Assembly (NCBI GenBank): GCA_049999765.1 | Contig: JBNGIQ010006039.1 | Span: 1-22,580, forward strand | Length of the DNA stretch: 22,580 bases | Direction: 5' to 3' | DNA from: Phaeoceros laevis | Taxonomy: Eukaryota; Anthocerotophyta; Anthocerotopsida; Notothyladales | Part shown: positions 8,974 through 19,915 of the stretch, piece by piece | How positions within the stretch are numbered: the first letter of the stretch is position 1 | Layout: the number at the start of each line of letters is the position of its first letter | The notes under the pieces: generated by a model | The model's input: only the letters and a program-made list of their open reading frames with translations | What the model was told of the DNA's origin: nothing | Databases searched by the model: none | Made by a program: the position numbers and the translations under genes

Positions 8974-9404
8974 TGTAATGGACTTATCTACGAGATAACT
9001 AGGTAATTACCTGAAGTAACTAGTGTGTTACTTGATATGTAGCTCTAGGGCTCGGTGTTGATAATTGATAGATTGGGATTTGGGCATGAGTTGAGTGGAG
9101 ACCTTAAAGGTCTGGCTCTCGAGCTCTGTCTTGAAAGATTCCATTGTAAGTAAGAGCTTGAGTTGGCAACTGCCCGGAGCTCAAGAGATTGAGTTGGCAG
9201 ATGCCTAGGGCTCTGGAGGCTCTTTGCTGTATTGTACCTTGATATAAAGAAAGGGCTGTCCACGGTAGAGGGACAACAAGTCCATCTGCGTTGTAGCAGC
9301 TCTAGGCGGGACTTGGGGTCCTAATGCTGTATCTTGTGTGCAATTGGGCTAATCATGTGAAAGTAACATATAGGGATAAATCCTTCTTTAACCGATGTAT
9401 GTCA
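8974..9404 (+). repeat. Right (3') LTR of the gypsy unit
   Basis: This 431-bp repeat is homologous to 141-570. It has TATAAA at 9243-9248 where the left copy has TATAGA. It points toward AIR9, whose ATG is about 600 bp downstream. At 9014-9033 the hairpin loop is TAGTGT, the reverse complement of the left copy's ACACTA. Confidence 0.93.
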
Positions 9405-10008
9405 CAATCTCGACAAATTGAGCTCAAAACAAAAACTCAAAAAACAAAACAACGGGCCGCGAAATAGGTGTGGTTCGGAAACTCGCTGGTTTCCCGCCCG
9501 AACACCTTCCAAACGTACGGTCAAATCTGTCTAGAGGATTCCACCCTATCCCCCCCCCCCCCTGCATCTGGCCTTCGAAGCCTGGATCGACCTCCACTTC
9601 GTTTTCGCATCTCCAGCCTCGCGCCTTGAGGTATTCTGGTTACCGTGCACTGGTGCGCGTTATCCTCTACTCCTCTCCCGCGCCTAGTCTCCACAGCATT
9701 CTGCTTCAGAATGTCCGTTTGGCGCTGTCCTGGTGCGCTCGGTTATTCTATGCTGCCTACACCTTCAGTCTGCTGCTAGCACGCAACTCTTGCCACGATC
9801 ACTGGACTGTGTAGCAGTGGCTACCATGGGTTGCTTACACTGAGTCCCCGCTTGTTCTGGTAAACACTGACTCTTTGAGCCATTTGATGTTCGTACTTAC
9901 TGTGCGGAAGCCATGTCAATTGATACGCACAGGTAGCCAGCTGGTTATGCGTGCAATGAACTTGCAGCTCAATCCTCACATGTTCCCTCGGACGTAGCGG
10001 GCTGGGTA
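9405..10008 (+). promoter_or_regulatory. Putative AIR9 promoter and 5' leader
   Basis: These 604 bp lie between the right gypsy LTR and the AIR9 ATG. There is no convincing gene; a 114-codon ORF at 9470-9814 is proline- and serine-rich with no recognisable domain. A homopolymer of 13 C (9550-9562) is present. I see no clear TATA box. A five-codon upstream ORF sits at 9980-9997. The transcription start and any 5' UTR intron cannot be placed from sequence alone. Confidence 0.45.
9980..9997 (+). promoter_or_regulatory. Short upstream ORF before the AIR9 start
   Basis: ATG at 9980 runs five codons to TAG at 9995-9997, ending 11 nt before the AIR9 ATG in a different frame. If transcribed, ribosomes would have to leak past it or reinitiate, which could dampen AIR9 translation. 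Confidence 0.35.
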
Positions 10009-11208
10009 ATGGAGGGGCGTTGGGTCTTGGAAAGCTCTTCTGAACTCGAGGCAGATGCTTTCTCACTTCTGGAAACCATGGACACTTCTTTACTTGGTCC
10101 AGTGTTTCAAGACGATGATGTGTCCGTAGGGTTGGAGAGCCAGGTCCAAGACGAGGAAAGAGCCGCTATTGCCATGGAAGCTTGTAATGGCGCTCTATTT
10201 GCTCATTGTGCCACTCAAGCTGAATCTGCACTTGCCCAGAGAGCTCAGTCGTGTGTGGCAGGAGCTCAGCCAGGCAGTGCAGGTTTTAAACAGGCTGGAA
10301 CTTCAAACAAGGCGCCTAGTCCAAGCGTAACAGGTCGGCCAGCAGGAGGTGCAAGCAGGGTCAGGCGGAGCTTGAGCGTCGACGCAGTCTCTGCACCGTC
10401 GCGCCCGTTTCTTAGGTCTTCTTCATCTGCAGCCGCTGCAAGGAGGTTGTCTCTGAGTGTCGGCCAGCAGGATGAAAGCAACGGTACCAGCAGTGGTATC
10501 TTAACTTCGGCATCTGCCGTGTCTTCTGTTCGTCCTACAGCATCAATTTCTCCTTCAGATCCAGCTGTCTCAAGGCGTAGTTCCGCAAGCCCCCGCACAT
10601 TACAGAGTAAGCAGCTGGCTTCGCCTTCCCATGGCGATTCTAGGCGTGCTTCTCTCCCTGCGGTCTTCACCCCCAAACCCGCTATTTCGCCCGCTGAGTT
10701 GAGGAAAGGTTCCAAGCCTCTTGGTCCTCCAGTGTGTGCCAGGAAGTCGAGCAATTTAGCCGGCTTATCTCGTAAGTCAGACTCACCTGGCAGCAATGGG
10801 ACATCTGAGGTGCCTGTGGAAGCCCCTACCCCTCCTTCCCAGGCATGTACCAAGTCTGCGCTCCCGTTGTCCAAATCGTTTAGTAGCTCCAGACCATTGA
10901 ACAAGAACCTCTGTCTCAATGACTCCGCAACCCCCAGTAGTACCTTGGCCCAGAAGAAACCAACCCCTGCGTCGAGCCTCAAGCGGCAGTCTAGACCCTT
11001 GCAGTTACCAGGCCCGTTCAGAAAGCAGGCTCCCTCCCCTTCTGGTGATGGAGAGAGGCCGCCGGTTGGCAGTCCTGCAGCTTGCGCTGTACCATCACCG
11101 GATAGAGGATCAAGGTTGTTGTTGCGTCGGAAGTCTTTGACCTCCGACTCACGGGATTCCCGCTTTATAAGCTTGCCCTTAGTGGACAGCAAGGCGGGTG
11201 ATGATGTG
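10009..11208 (+). other. AIR9: AIR9 exon 1: Ser-rich basic N-terminal region
   Basis: One 1200-nt exon encodes residues 1-400. The first 60 residues are acidic (an EADAF and FQDDDVSV stretch). The rest is rich in Ser, Pro, Ala, Lys and Arg, with many RRxS or RKS type sites (RRSLS, RRLSLS, RRASLP, RRKSLTS) that resemble targets of basophilic kinases. In Arabidopsis the equivalent basic Ser-rich region binds microtubules. The exon ends at the conserved KAGDDV segment and joins exon 2 in phase 0. Confidence 0.9.
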
Positions 11209-14200
11209 GTAAGTCTCCTCTATGACACGGAGTCAGTTGGTCTTGGGCTGGTGGTTTAGGGTTGGATACATCTTTTGTTCGCTTCTGTTGGCCAGTTCAT
11301 TCTCGTTTGTCGCAGAGGCTTGATCTCAGGGGCCACAAGGTGCGGAGCTTAGACGGGAATCTTGTGAACCTGACACCCAAGATGGAGGTAAGTACCTAGT
11401 TTTTCGGGCGTACTGGAGAATATCATTAGACATCTGCGAGTTCAGGGTCCTGTTCTGCTGTAATCTACTTCCATCTTGAAGTTGTCAATCGTTGCATGGT
11501 TTTCTTGCAAGTACATTTGGGGTCTGGTTCTTGTGACATGCAGGCCACCTGCTTACCAATTTTTTAAGGAGAGGGTAACTGTTCTAGATACCTGAGTCAA
11601 AAGCCTGCCCACCCTGTTCAAAATATCCTCTGATGTCCTATCGCCGTTTGCAGCCCTTTCATGCGTTTCTTTTGTTTTTGCAGTTTGTATACCTTAGAGA
11701 TAACAAGCTTTCAAGCTTAAGTGGCATCGAGATACTGAGACGAGTCAAGGTGACACCTTCTTGGGCTCAAGTGAAAGGCTGCTCTGGCGAGCTCCACGGT
11801 GTTGTCACGTCTTTACATTTGTTGATGGAATTCCAGGTTTTGGACCTTAGTTTTAATGATTTTAAAGGGGCGGACTTCGAGCCACTGGCCAGCTGCAAGG
11901 CCCTTCAGGTTGAAAGTCTGACATGAGTTTCTGTCTATTTCTGTGTGACTATAGTCAGTAACGTTTTTTGCGTGCAGCAACTGTATCTTGCAGGGAATCA
12001 AATTGTGTCTTTGAGCAACATGCCAACACTTCCAAATTTGGAGGTACTGAGCTTCGTTTCTTTTCAAAGCTGTCAGGTGTTGAAAGAATATGCTGGTTGC
12101 ATGGTAATCTTGGCCTTTTGGGAGTAATGTATGTAACTTCCATATCAGCTCTCAAAATATCTGTAGTTTATACGGAACTCCCTGCATATCTGGGTTGCAA
12201 GTGTGTCTTTGGGTCTAACAGTCTAAATATCATTTCCCTAACAACTTCGCCCTCTAAATCGTGGGGTGACTGCAGTTTCTCTCAGTGGCACAGAACAAAA
12301 TAAAATCTCTTGCTATGGCAACACAGCCCAGGCTTCAGGTAACTGAGCTTTTTATGAGAAAATGCTTGGACTGTTACATTTTTGTGTTGTCTTCTGATGC
12401 TTCTGTTTCGCTTACTAAGGTTCTAGCTGCCAGCAAAAACAAAATATCTGCTTTAAAGGGTTTTCCACAGCTGCCCGTTTTGGAGGTAATACCTGCCACC
12501 AATTTTTGTTTGTAACTGGATGAACTCTCTTGTTAACTGGAATCTTCTATGTCACTTTGCTCAATCCAGTGTGTTGTATGCCTTGGCTTAGAATAGCTGT
12601 GAATAATCTCTTCAGACTTCAATTAACCTCATCCATCTGGTTCTTGTTGCTCATCTCTCTGTGAGGTTTGGTGTTTCATTACCTGATGTGGTGCTTATCG
12701 TATGCCGCAGCATCTGCGCCTGGAAGAGAATCCTGTGCTAGAAACTCCTCACATTGAAGCAGGATCTATTCTTCTAGTGGGCCCAACAATGAAGAAATTC
12801 AATGACCGAGGTCCTGAGCAGCTTTAAGTTCTTCTGCAGTTCAATTCTGGCAATCATAGTCCTGAGGGGACAGCATGCCAGTTCCAGGCAACAATCCGAC
12901 ACCATATGTTTGGTACCTGTGTACTAACATGCATCACATAGCTTCCGTCTTTCAGATCTCTCTATCTCTGAGGTGGAGCTGGCGCAAATGTACCCTGCGC
13001 ACACAGCTTTCTGCATACGGGACGGCTGGGAACTCACGCCTCCTGAGGAGGCTGCAGGTAAAACTGACCCACGCTGTAGTAGGCCTGCGCAAAAAATCTT
13101 TATGGTGATCTATGGAGTAAATTTTTGTCAGATGCATGCTGACTGATTTGTTGATACAGACTCAATTTTAAACTTCTTGACCGAACGATGGGATCATACT
13201 CTACTCAAAGGATATGTTCTGAAGAAGCTGTCTCTAGATAGGCCCATGGAAGAAGACCCTTGCTGCAGTGATTTTTTGTTTGAGATGGAAGATGGGACAG
13301 AAGCTGGCTTTGAGTTGGATTTTCATTATCAATGGTTTGTTAGTGAGAAAGTCGCAACGGGATTTCTTCCTATTGATGGAGCTTTGTCCAAGGTGCGATG
13401 CCCTGAGTTCATGAATGGCATCTGATATGCTTCGCTCCTTGCTGTGCTGACTCTCTCTCCATTAGGAATATTGGCCGAAGCATGAGGACATTGGATGTTA
13501 CCTTAAAGTGGAGTGTACGCCTATTAAGTTAGGATCTTCATGCGCTCCTATTCATATGATAACCCCGCCAGTGATACCTGGTTAGTTTACAGTATCTTGT
13601 CTGTACCATTTGCAATCCTGGAATTTGCCAAATCTCTGTGGATGTGGCCCATCTGTTCCGCAAAACTCATTGACTTTCTCTGGCTTGTTAACAGGAAGTG
13701 AGATTCCAAAGGTTCTAAGGCTTGATGTTGAAGGAGAGCTTCTTGAGGGTCATGTTTTGCGAGGGTCTGCCTATGTTGCATGGCGTGGGGGCACCCCAAG
13801 CAAAGGGATAGTGAGGTAATTACTGGGTTTTTACCCAGGTACTTCAACAGCTGTCATCCATCCTGATACATTGAACTTCCCAATCTGCAGCTGGCTTCGC
13901 TTCACTGAAAACGGGAGTCCGATTGCCATCTTGGGTGCTGATGACTATGAGTACCTCCTGACTGTGGATGACATTGGTTCCAACCTAGTCTTCATGTATA
14001 CCCCTGTGACACAGTCAGGAGTGAAAGGAGAGTCGCTGCATTCAACGACAAATCTCATCCAAGCAGGTACTTGGACTCACTTGGCTCCATGGAGTGTATT
14101 CTGAAAAACATGATTTCATTGGGTGTCCGTCCGTGGCAGCACCACCTTCTGTTTCAAATGTGCAAGTAATTGGTGAAGCCACAGAAGGAAACACAATTGA

Positions 14201-17200
14201 AGGTGCTGGCAATTATTTTGGTGGGAGGGAGGGTCCTAGTAAATTTGAATGGCTTCGGGAGGACTATAATTCTGGGTATGTAATGTTCTTGTATGTGATA
14301 GGCTCTTTAGGAGTTCCTGAAATGAATGTTGCTCCTTGTGCGAGCTCCACATCGTCCATGTACTCTTAGGGGAGAAAACTATCTGACCGCCTTCTTATTC
14401 AATCCAGGGAATTTAAGCTTGTTTGCAGGGGAAAGTGTGAGTATCTGCTTACTCAAGAGGACGTGGGAAAACGCATTATGTTCATCTACACTCCAGTCAA
14501 CAACCAAGGTACTGACACTTCAAAAAATTTCTTTGAGAAATTTGGTTTGCTTTTTGTGAGGCGTTAGGAGTGAAGTTCTTCAATTTTGCAGGCATTCATG
14601 GGAACCCCTCTTCAGTTATCAGTGCAAAAGTAAAGCACGGTGAGGGCTGGTTTGTTTTGTGCAGCAGTTTCCTCAATGCTCTTCAAGAACATAACCCAAG
14701 TTGCTGGCATGGCTGAGATGAAGTTAGTTTGAAAGTTTGAAACAGCTCAGATCACTAAAGTTTTCACTTGGGACTGTGGAACATATTCTTGCTTGCTTAC
14801 TTGGAAACAGCAATTGTGTAAACCTTGTTTCTGATGCAGCTCCACCCAGGATCACACAGCTTCGAATAATTGGTGATTTAAAGGAGGGTAGCAAAATTGC
14901 CGTTAGCTGTAACTTCATTGGTGGGGTGGAGGGTGCCAGTAGAGTACAATGGTTTAAGACTACGTTGCCAGTGCTTGGTGACCTGGATCAACTTGATGCC
15001 ATCAGCCCATCAAAGATTGCAAAGGTTCCCATTCTTTACTTTCCACTCAACACTACTTGGAGGACCACCCCTAACATCATTGACCATACTGAGTATCATG
15101 CTCCCTTGGGCCTCCTAGTGAATTTCCTCTGTTTTATAGATAAGATTAAAATTTCGTATGGGTGTTTTCATGTTTGTTTGTCATGGTGCCAGGCATTCCG
15201 TATTCCTCTTGCAGCTTTAGGTCATTACTTGGTGGTCAAATACACCCCTGTTCATTCTGATGGAGAAAGTGGAGAACCAGTTCTGACCATATCGGATAGC
15301 AAAGTAGAAAGTATGTCCATCCTCTTAGACCCGTGCATTCCTTGTTACGGGCAGCATTCCTGGGGATGCTGTTGGTGGGGGGCCAATCAATCTCAAGAGC
15401 TCAATTTTAATGTGATTTATTGAAGCTGAGGAGTCAGCCCCTGACTAATAGAACAAGTCTGCCGCTTTGACAGTGCTCCCTCCTGGGCTAACGCTGTTAT
15501 CTATCAACGGAGACTTCCTAGAGGGGGAGAATCTTATAGCTACTTACGGCTATATTGGTGGTCATGAGGGGGACAGTCAGTACAGTTGGTATCTGCATGA
15601 GGTTGGTGTTTTTCCTATCCAGACATTGAGGTCAACCTAGCCCGCCATCAGGGACTGTATCTGGTTCTGGTCATCATTACTCCTTTTGCTATTGTCTTGT
15701 TACAGTCTGAGGGCAGCCCTGGTTTGGAGATACTTGAGGCTGCTGGCAAGCTCGAGTATCAGGTCACGATCCAAGCGGTAAACAAGTTCATATCCTTCAA
15801 ATGTGTCCCTGTTAGAGATGATGGCCGAATTGGTGAAGAACGGAGCACTTTCAGTCAGGAGCGTGTCCGAGCTGGTACATCAACCATTTTGTTTCTGCTT
15901 TTTGGTGGGGGAAGCAATCATCAGGAAAACTACAAGGAAGAAAGCAGTTGTTCTGCCAGGGATTGGATACCCCGTCCTTGCACTAATCAACTCTATAGCC
16001 TGACTAACTCATTGATTCATAACCTCTATTGCACTATCCATTGACATGCAATCAGAATTTGGCTGCATTTCTCCTTCGAGATTGTGGCGACTTCTGAATG
16101 GTGAACACCTGTTACGCAGGCACCCCAAAGCTGGTTTCCCTACAAATAATAGGAGAAGCTGTAGAAGGGGCTGAACTTGTTGTCCAAAAGCAGTATTGGG
16201 GTGGCGAGGAAGGCTCTTCACAGCTACAGTGGTATTTGGTAGGAGTTCCTTGAGTGCTGAACTTGCCAGCTTCAAGCAGGTACGAATGAAAGATCTGTAT
16301 TCTAACACTCTAACTCAAAAGTGAATTATGCAAATATTCCAGACCCGGCCAGATGGTGCTCAACGAGCCATTGAAGCAGCAGTGGTCTCAACTTATACTG
16401 TCCGCACTGAGGATCTTGAGGGTTTCCTGTGCGTGTCCTGTGAACCAGTCCGTGCAGACGGTGTGAGGGGAGCTACTGTAGTCTCACAGCTTCTTGGCCC
16501 TGTGCTGCCATGTAACCATGCAGACTTGTATTTTTCTGTGTTAAGTTATTGTAGCATGCTCTCTTTACCTTTCTCTTTGCTAGCACACTTTGATGGTGAA
16601 TGTGCTGCTTATCCCCCAGCTCCGCCCACTTGTGTGTCCCTCGAGATATGTGGACATCCGGTAGAAGGACAGACTCTTGCCTTCAATGTTGCCTACAAAG
16701 GAGGGTGAGCTGATTGTAATCTGGGCAATGCAAGCTTACTGTTTCAAAATATGGTGGATGATTTTGGGCAGCCACTTGGATATTGTACAGAGAACAAGGA
16801 GTGTGCCGTTTTGAATGGCGTCGGCGTGACTGTTATGGAAGAGAGGATTTGCTGGGGACAAGTGGTACGGTTAAGACTTTTGTGCAATGTTCTGCTGTCA
16901 TGCAAAACTGTCATAGTCTAACCTGGTCTGGGAGTATTTGGATACCAGCCACGTTGCATCTGCGAGGAGAGGATGTTGGGTCCCCAATTCGACTTGTCTT
17001 CATCCCTGTGCGCAGTGATGGGATGGTTGGAGAACCTGTTACTGTTTTATCAGATGTGATTGTAGATGGTATGGGAAGTTGTCCCCTTGGGCCTGTGAAT
17101 GTTGTACGCTTCATGTCGTCAAATACTGATCCTAATCCTTCGTCACATTCTATTGTGGCCTGTAGCTGATCCGGAAGGTAAGGAGCTCGAAATTCCTGAC

Positions 17201-19915
17201 TGTTGTGAGGATGTTACTATCACTCCCTGGAGAGTATACTTTGGTGGTCATGAAGGGGAAGGACACTATGCTTGGTATCGTACAAGAAACAAGGCAGTGT
17301 TTGAGGAGGTTCCCCAGGATTCTCAGCTCTTGGCATATTCTTTGTATGTCTCTGTCTACAATTCAAACACCTTATGGTGATTTGTTGGTTATCTTTGTAC
17401 GTTTTTAAGTAATCAGTGTACATGAGGGAAACATCTCAGGTCATATACTCCAACTCTGGAAGATGTTGGGCATTATCTGGTCTTACTTTGGGTGCCAACT
17501 CGGAGAGATGGAAAGCAAGGGAAACCTGTGCTTGCGTGCAGCAGATTACCAGTGGGACCAGGTCAAATCTTCAATCCACCATGTTGTGATCTCTTGGTTT
17601 TGTCTGGTTTGTCCGTTCTGTCCAAGTTTGCTCGGCTAACTTTGGAATTTTGTTCACCAGCACCCCCGTCGGTGCATAGTGTCCAGTTGAAGGAGGTATC
17701 TGCTGGAGTCTTTTGTGGAGAAGGAAAGTATTATGGGGGCCTTGAAGGTAAAAGCGAGACCAGTTGGTACAGGGAAAATCAAGATGGTAGCAGAGTCCTT
17801 ATTAATGGGGCGACATCGTCTAGTTACAGTGCAACAGATGATGATTATACATGTCGAATAGTATTCTGGTACACTGCTTCCTGCAGTATTGCTTTCATTA
17901 GGGTAATTACCATGTGAATGGAACAATGAAGTTCAACATGATGGCTGTTGTGATGTTGCAGTTATCTTCCAATTCGAATGGATGGAATGTTAGGAGAAGC
18001 TGTGCTCTCAGAGCCAAGCAATGTCGTCTATCCTGGTGAGTCATGCAGGCGCATTGGCGCCTGAAAGTTTGTCTAATGCCACTGCTTAAGTATTTGCTCT
18101 TGAATTGTGTCCTGACTGGGCAGAGTGATGTCTGCTCTTCCAGAGTTGCCGAGGATCCAAGAGGTTGTGCTGGCTGGGAAAGCTGTCGAAGGTGAAGTAT
18201 TGACAGCTCTTGAAGTCATCCCAAGTGCAGAGGTACAGGAGGAGGTTTGGAGGAAGTACAAGAAAAAAGTCAAGTATCAGTGGTATGTTCAGGATAACGT
18301 AGTTTAGTTACAATTGGCTGGTTGCACGGTTAAGAATAGTGAATGCGGTGTCTGAGTTGTGTTTTGTCCTCAAAGGTCTCGATCTTGGGCAGATACAAAT
18401 GCATTCTGTCCAATAGCTTCGCAGTGGCTCTGCAACTATGATGTTCGGTTAGAGGATGTTGGCTACTGTCTTCAATGTGAATGCACAGTGGTTGATGTAT
18501 TTGGTCGCTCTGGAGAGCCAGTCTTGGGAGTCTCGAGCCCTGTACAGCCAGGTAATTTTCACGCATAACAAGTAATATTTTGTCATTAACCATCCCCTTT
18601 AATTGATGAGTCACAATCTGGGGCCTCCTTTCCTGTATCTTGCGGGCAGGATTTCCCAAAGTTGATAAATTGGAGATTGATGGTCAAGGGTTCCACACGA
18701 GCCTGTATGCTGTCAGAGGGCTCTATTTTGGTGGGAAGGAAGGCAAAAGTACAGCACAGTGGTTTCGTGCCATGGCTGGGAGTCCCGACCTCATACCCAT
18801 TCCAGGTATTGAACAAGTCAATTTATGGCCTGGTTTTGTGTAAGCTCTTATGAAGTCTTCGGGCCAGCTGGTATGGTCTTACCGGAGGACTTTTGCCGAA
18901 ATGTCCGTCCAGTTGACAATGGATTGTGAGGTGAGACTTGTGGGTATTGATATGGTCATGTAGTACCTCTTATTGCTGCCATGTATGTATTGTCTGTGTA
19001 GGAGAAACTGGGCGAATGTATGAAGGCAACGTGGATGATGTTGGCTACAGACTTGTGGCTGTGTATACACCTTGTCGTGAGGATGGAGTAGAGGGTGTGC
19101 CAACATCTGCTTCAACCGACCCCATATCCGTAGGTAAGAATGTCACGGTTTCTGCAAACATAGTGTCAAAAGGTCGTTCAGACTCGAGGAAAAGAAAGCT
19201 AAAGGAGCCTTTACGCTGATGCCAGAGCCGGAGATTGCCAAGGAGGTGAAGCAGAAGTTAGAATTGGGGGTTGTGAAATTTGAGGTATGGGTTGTTCTTG
19301 ATTAACCTCATAGGATGTGTAGCACACTCTGGCCGGTCTGTCTCTACCCTTGTTTCTTCATCATTTCACCAACTTGGGTGCTTGAAACTTGGTGCGGTGG
19401 TTTGCAGGCGTTGCGAGATCGGGACCGCTCCCCAATTAAGGTTACCTGTATTGACGCGTTGTGATTTAAATTATGTCGACCAGTTAACAGTTTTCTGAAT
19501 TTCAGTTGCCGATTATCATACTTGCAGGGTCAGCAGCACGTTCTCGGGAGTTTAGAAAGACGTGTGCTTGATGTGAGCAGGAAGAGGGTTAAAGTGGTAA
19601 AGCCTGGATCGAAAACATCTTTCCCTTCCACGGAGCTACGTGGGACATATTCACCACCGTTCCATGTAAGTAGTAAGAGGAAACACGATTTTTCATCTCA
19701 TCAGGGGATGTCGGTTGTGGTAAACACTAGGTTGCTTTTTGTAGGTGGAGGTTTTCCGGAATGACCAGCATCGACTCAAGATTGTAATTGACATGGAGAC
19801 GGAGGTGGATTTAATGGTTCAGTCAAGGCACATCCGTGATGTGATCGTGCTCGTGATCCGAGGGCTCGCTCAAAAGTTCAACAGCACGCCTTTAAACCTG
19901 CTTTTGAAAATGTGA
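10009..19915 (+). CDS. AIR9: AIR9 microtubule-associated protein, 37 exons
   Basis: The exon model joins 37 coding exons into one continuous frame of 1829 codons plus TGA, with every intron GT-AG. Domain order matches plant AIR9: a Ser-rich basic N-terminus (residues 1-400), leucine-rich repeats (401 to about 568), eleven A9 Ig-like repeats (about 603-1696) and a conserved C-terminal region (about 1697-1829). Arabidopsis AIR9 is about 1.7 thousand residues, so this one is slightly longer, mostly in the N-terminal exon. Known of the family: it binds cortical microtubules, the preprophase band and phragmoplast, and returns to the cortical division site when the cell plate inserts. I chose ATG 10009 because it opens the long exon and an in-frame ORF supports it; the upstream ATG at 9980 is out of frame and stops quickly. 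I saw no lesion, so it is probably functional. Exon coordinates are in the four block entries that follow. Confidence 0.95.
11316..12810 (+). other. AIR9: AIR9 leucine-rich repeat exons 2-8
   Basis: Exons: 11316-11387, 11684-11749, 11837-11908, 11978-12043, 12276-12338, 12420-12485, 12711-12810. The first six are 72, 66, 72, 66, 63 and 66 nt, each a whole number of codons with phase-0 introns at both ends, and each encodes one LRR unit with the LxLxxN pattern (for example VLDLSFNDF, QLYLAGNQI, VLAASKNKI). Exon 8 carries the LRR cap (LRLEENPVL) and the LVGPTMKKFNDR segment, ending in phase 1. LRRs are protein-binding surfaces; the partner is not visible here. Confidence 0.93.
12956..19133 (+). 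other. AIR9: AIR9 linker and eleven A9 repeats, exons 9-33
   Basis: Exons 9-33: 12956-13057, 13160-13392, 13466-13580, 13695-13815, 13891-14066, 14140-14275, 14408-14508, 14592-14639, 14840-15024, 15193-15310, 15474-15601, 15706-15874, 16120-16238, 16343-16511, 16620-16704, 16791-16864, 16949-17068, 17166-17343, 17440-17561, 17661-17868, 17962-18035, 18144-18282, 18376-18551, 18650-18805, 19002-19133. Exon 9 is the linker. Repeats follow as exons 10-11, 12-13, 14-16, 17-18, 19-20, 21-22, 23-25, 26-27, 28-29, 30-31 and 32-33. Most show a GGxEGxSxxxW core and a DVGxxLxxxYTPVRxDGxxGEP ending; the first and tenth are divergent. Every repeat begins just after a phase-1 intron. A9 repeats are Ig-like, and their C-terminal group is linked to division-site targeting in Arabidopsis. 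The exon 23 acceptor has an in-frame alternative (start at 16584, adding 12 residues). Confidence 0.92.
19226..19915 (+). other. AIR9: AIR9 C-terminal conserved region, exons 34-37
   Basis: Exons 19226-19284, 19408-19440, 19528-19665 and 19745-19915 (TGA at 19913-19915). They encode a basic segment (SRKRVKVVKPGSKTSF), the RGTYSPPFHVEVFRNDQHR stretch, and the end SRHIRDVIVLVIRGLAQKFN. Introns 35 and 36 are 87 and 79 nt. Conservation with Arabidopsis AIR9 is high across this block as I recall that protein. Exon 35 is only 11 codons and is the least conserved part. Confidence 0.92.

Larger units (their letters stand above)
141..9404 (+). mobile_element. Ty3/gypsy chromovirus derivative, internally deleted and interrupted by a copia element
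   Basis: An outer LTR retrotransposon unit bounded by two direct LTRs (141-570 and 8974-9404) with TG...CA ends. A 12-nt primer binding site matching the 3' end of initiator Met tRNA begins 5 nt after the left LTR (576-587), and a purine tract (8963-8971) precedes the right LTR. Integrase remnants lie at about 655-1926 and a chromodomain remnant at 8773-8944, which places it among the chromoviruses. No gag, protease, RT or RNase H is recognisable: coding similarity begins only about 70 nt after the primer binding site and is already just upstream of integrase. The copia element occupies 1927-8772. The LTRs differ at about 44 of 430 positions by manual count, so the unit is old or chimeric. 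There is no target-site duplication (ATCCT left, CAATC right). It is not autonomous. Confidence 0.9.

Noticed and set aside
9470-9814. 114-codon ORF in the AIR9 upstream region
   Set aside because: Its Pro/Ser-rich composition comes from C-rich DNA, including the 13-C run; no domain and no splice logic linking it to AIR9.
10266-11192. 308-codon minus-strand ORF opposite AIR9 exon 1
   Set aside because: It is the antisense of a long Ser/Pro/Arg-rich coding exon, shows no domain, and the + strand frame continues into recognised AIR9 domains.
17309-17439. AIR9 exon 26 ending at 17308 with donor GTTCCC
   Set aside because: This end is out of phase with the downstream exon; the GTATGT donor at 17344 keeps frame and matches the repeat pattern.
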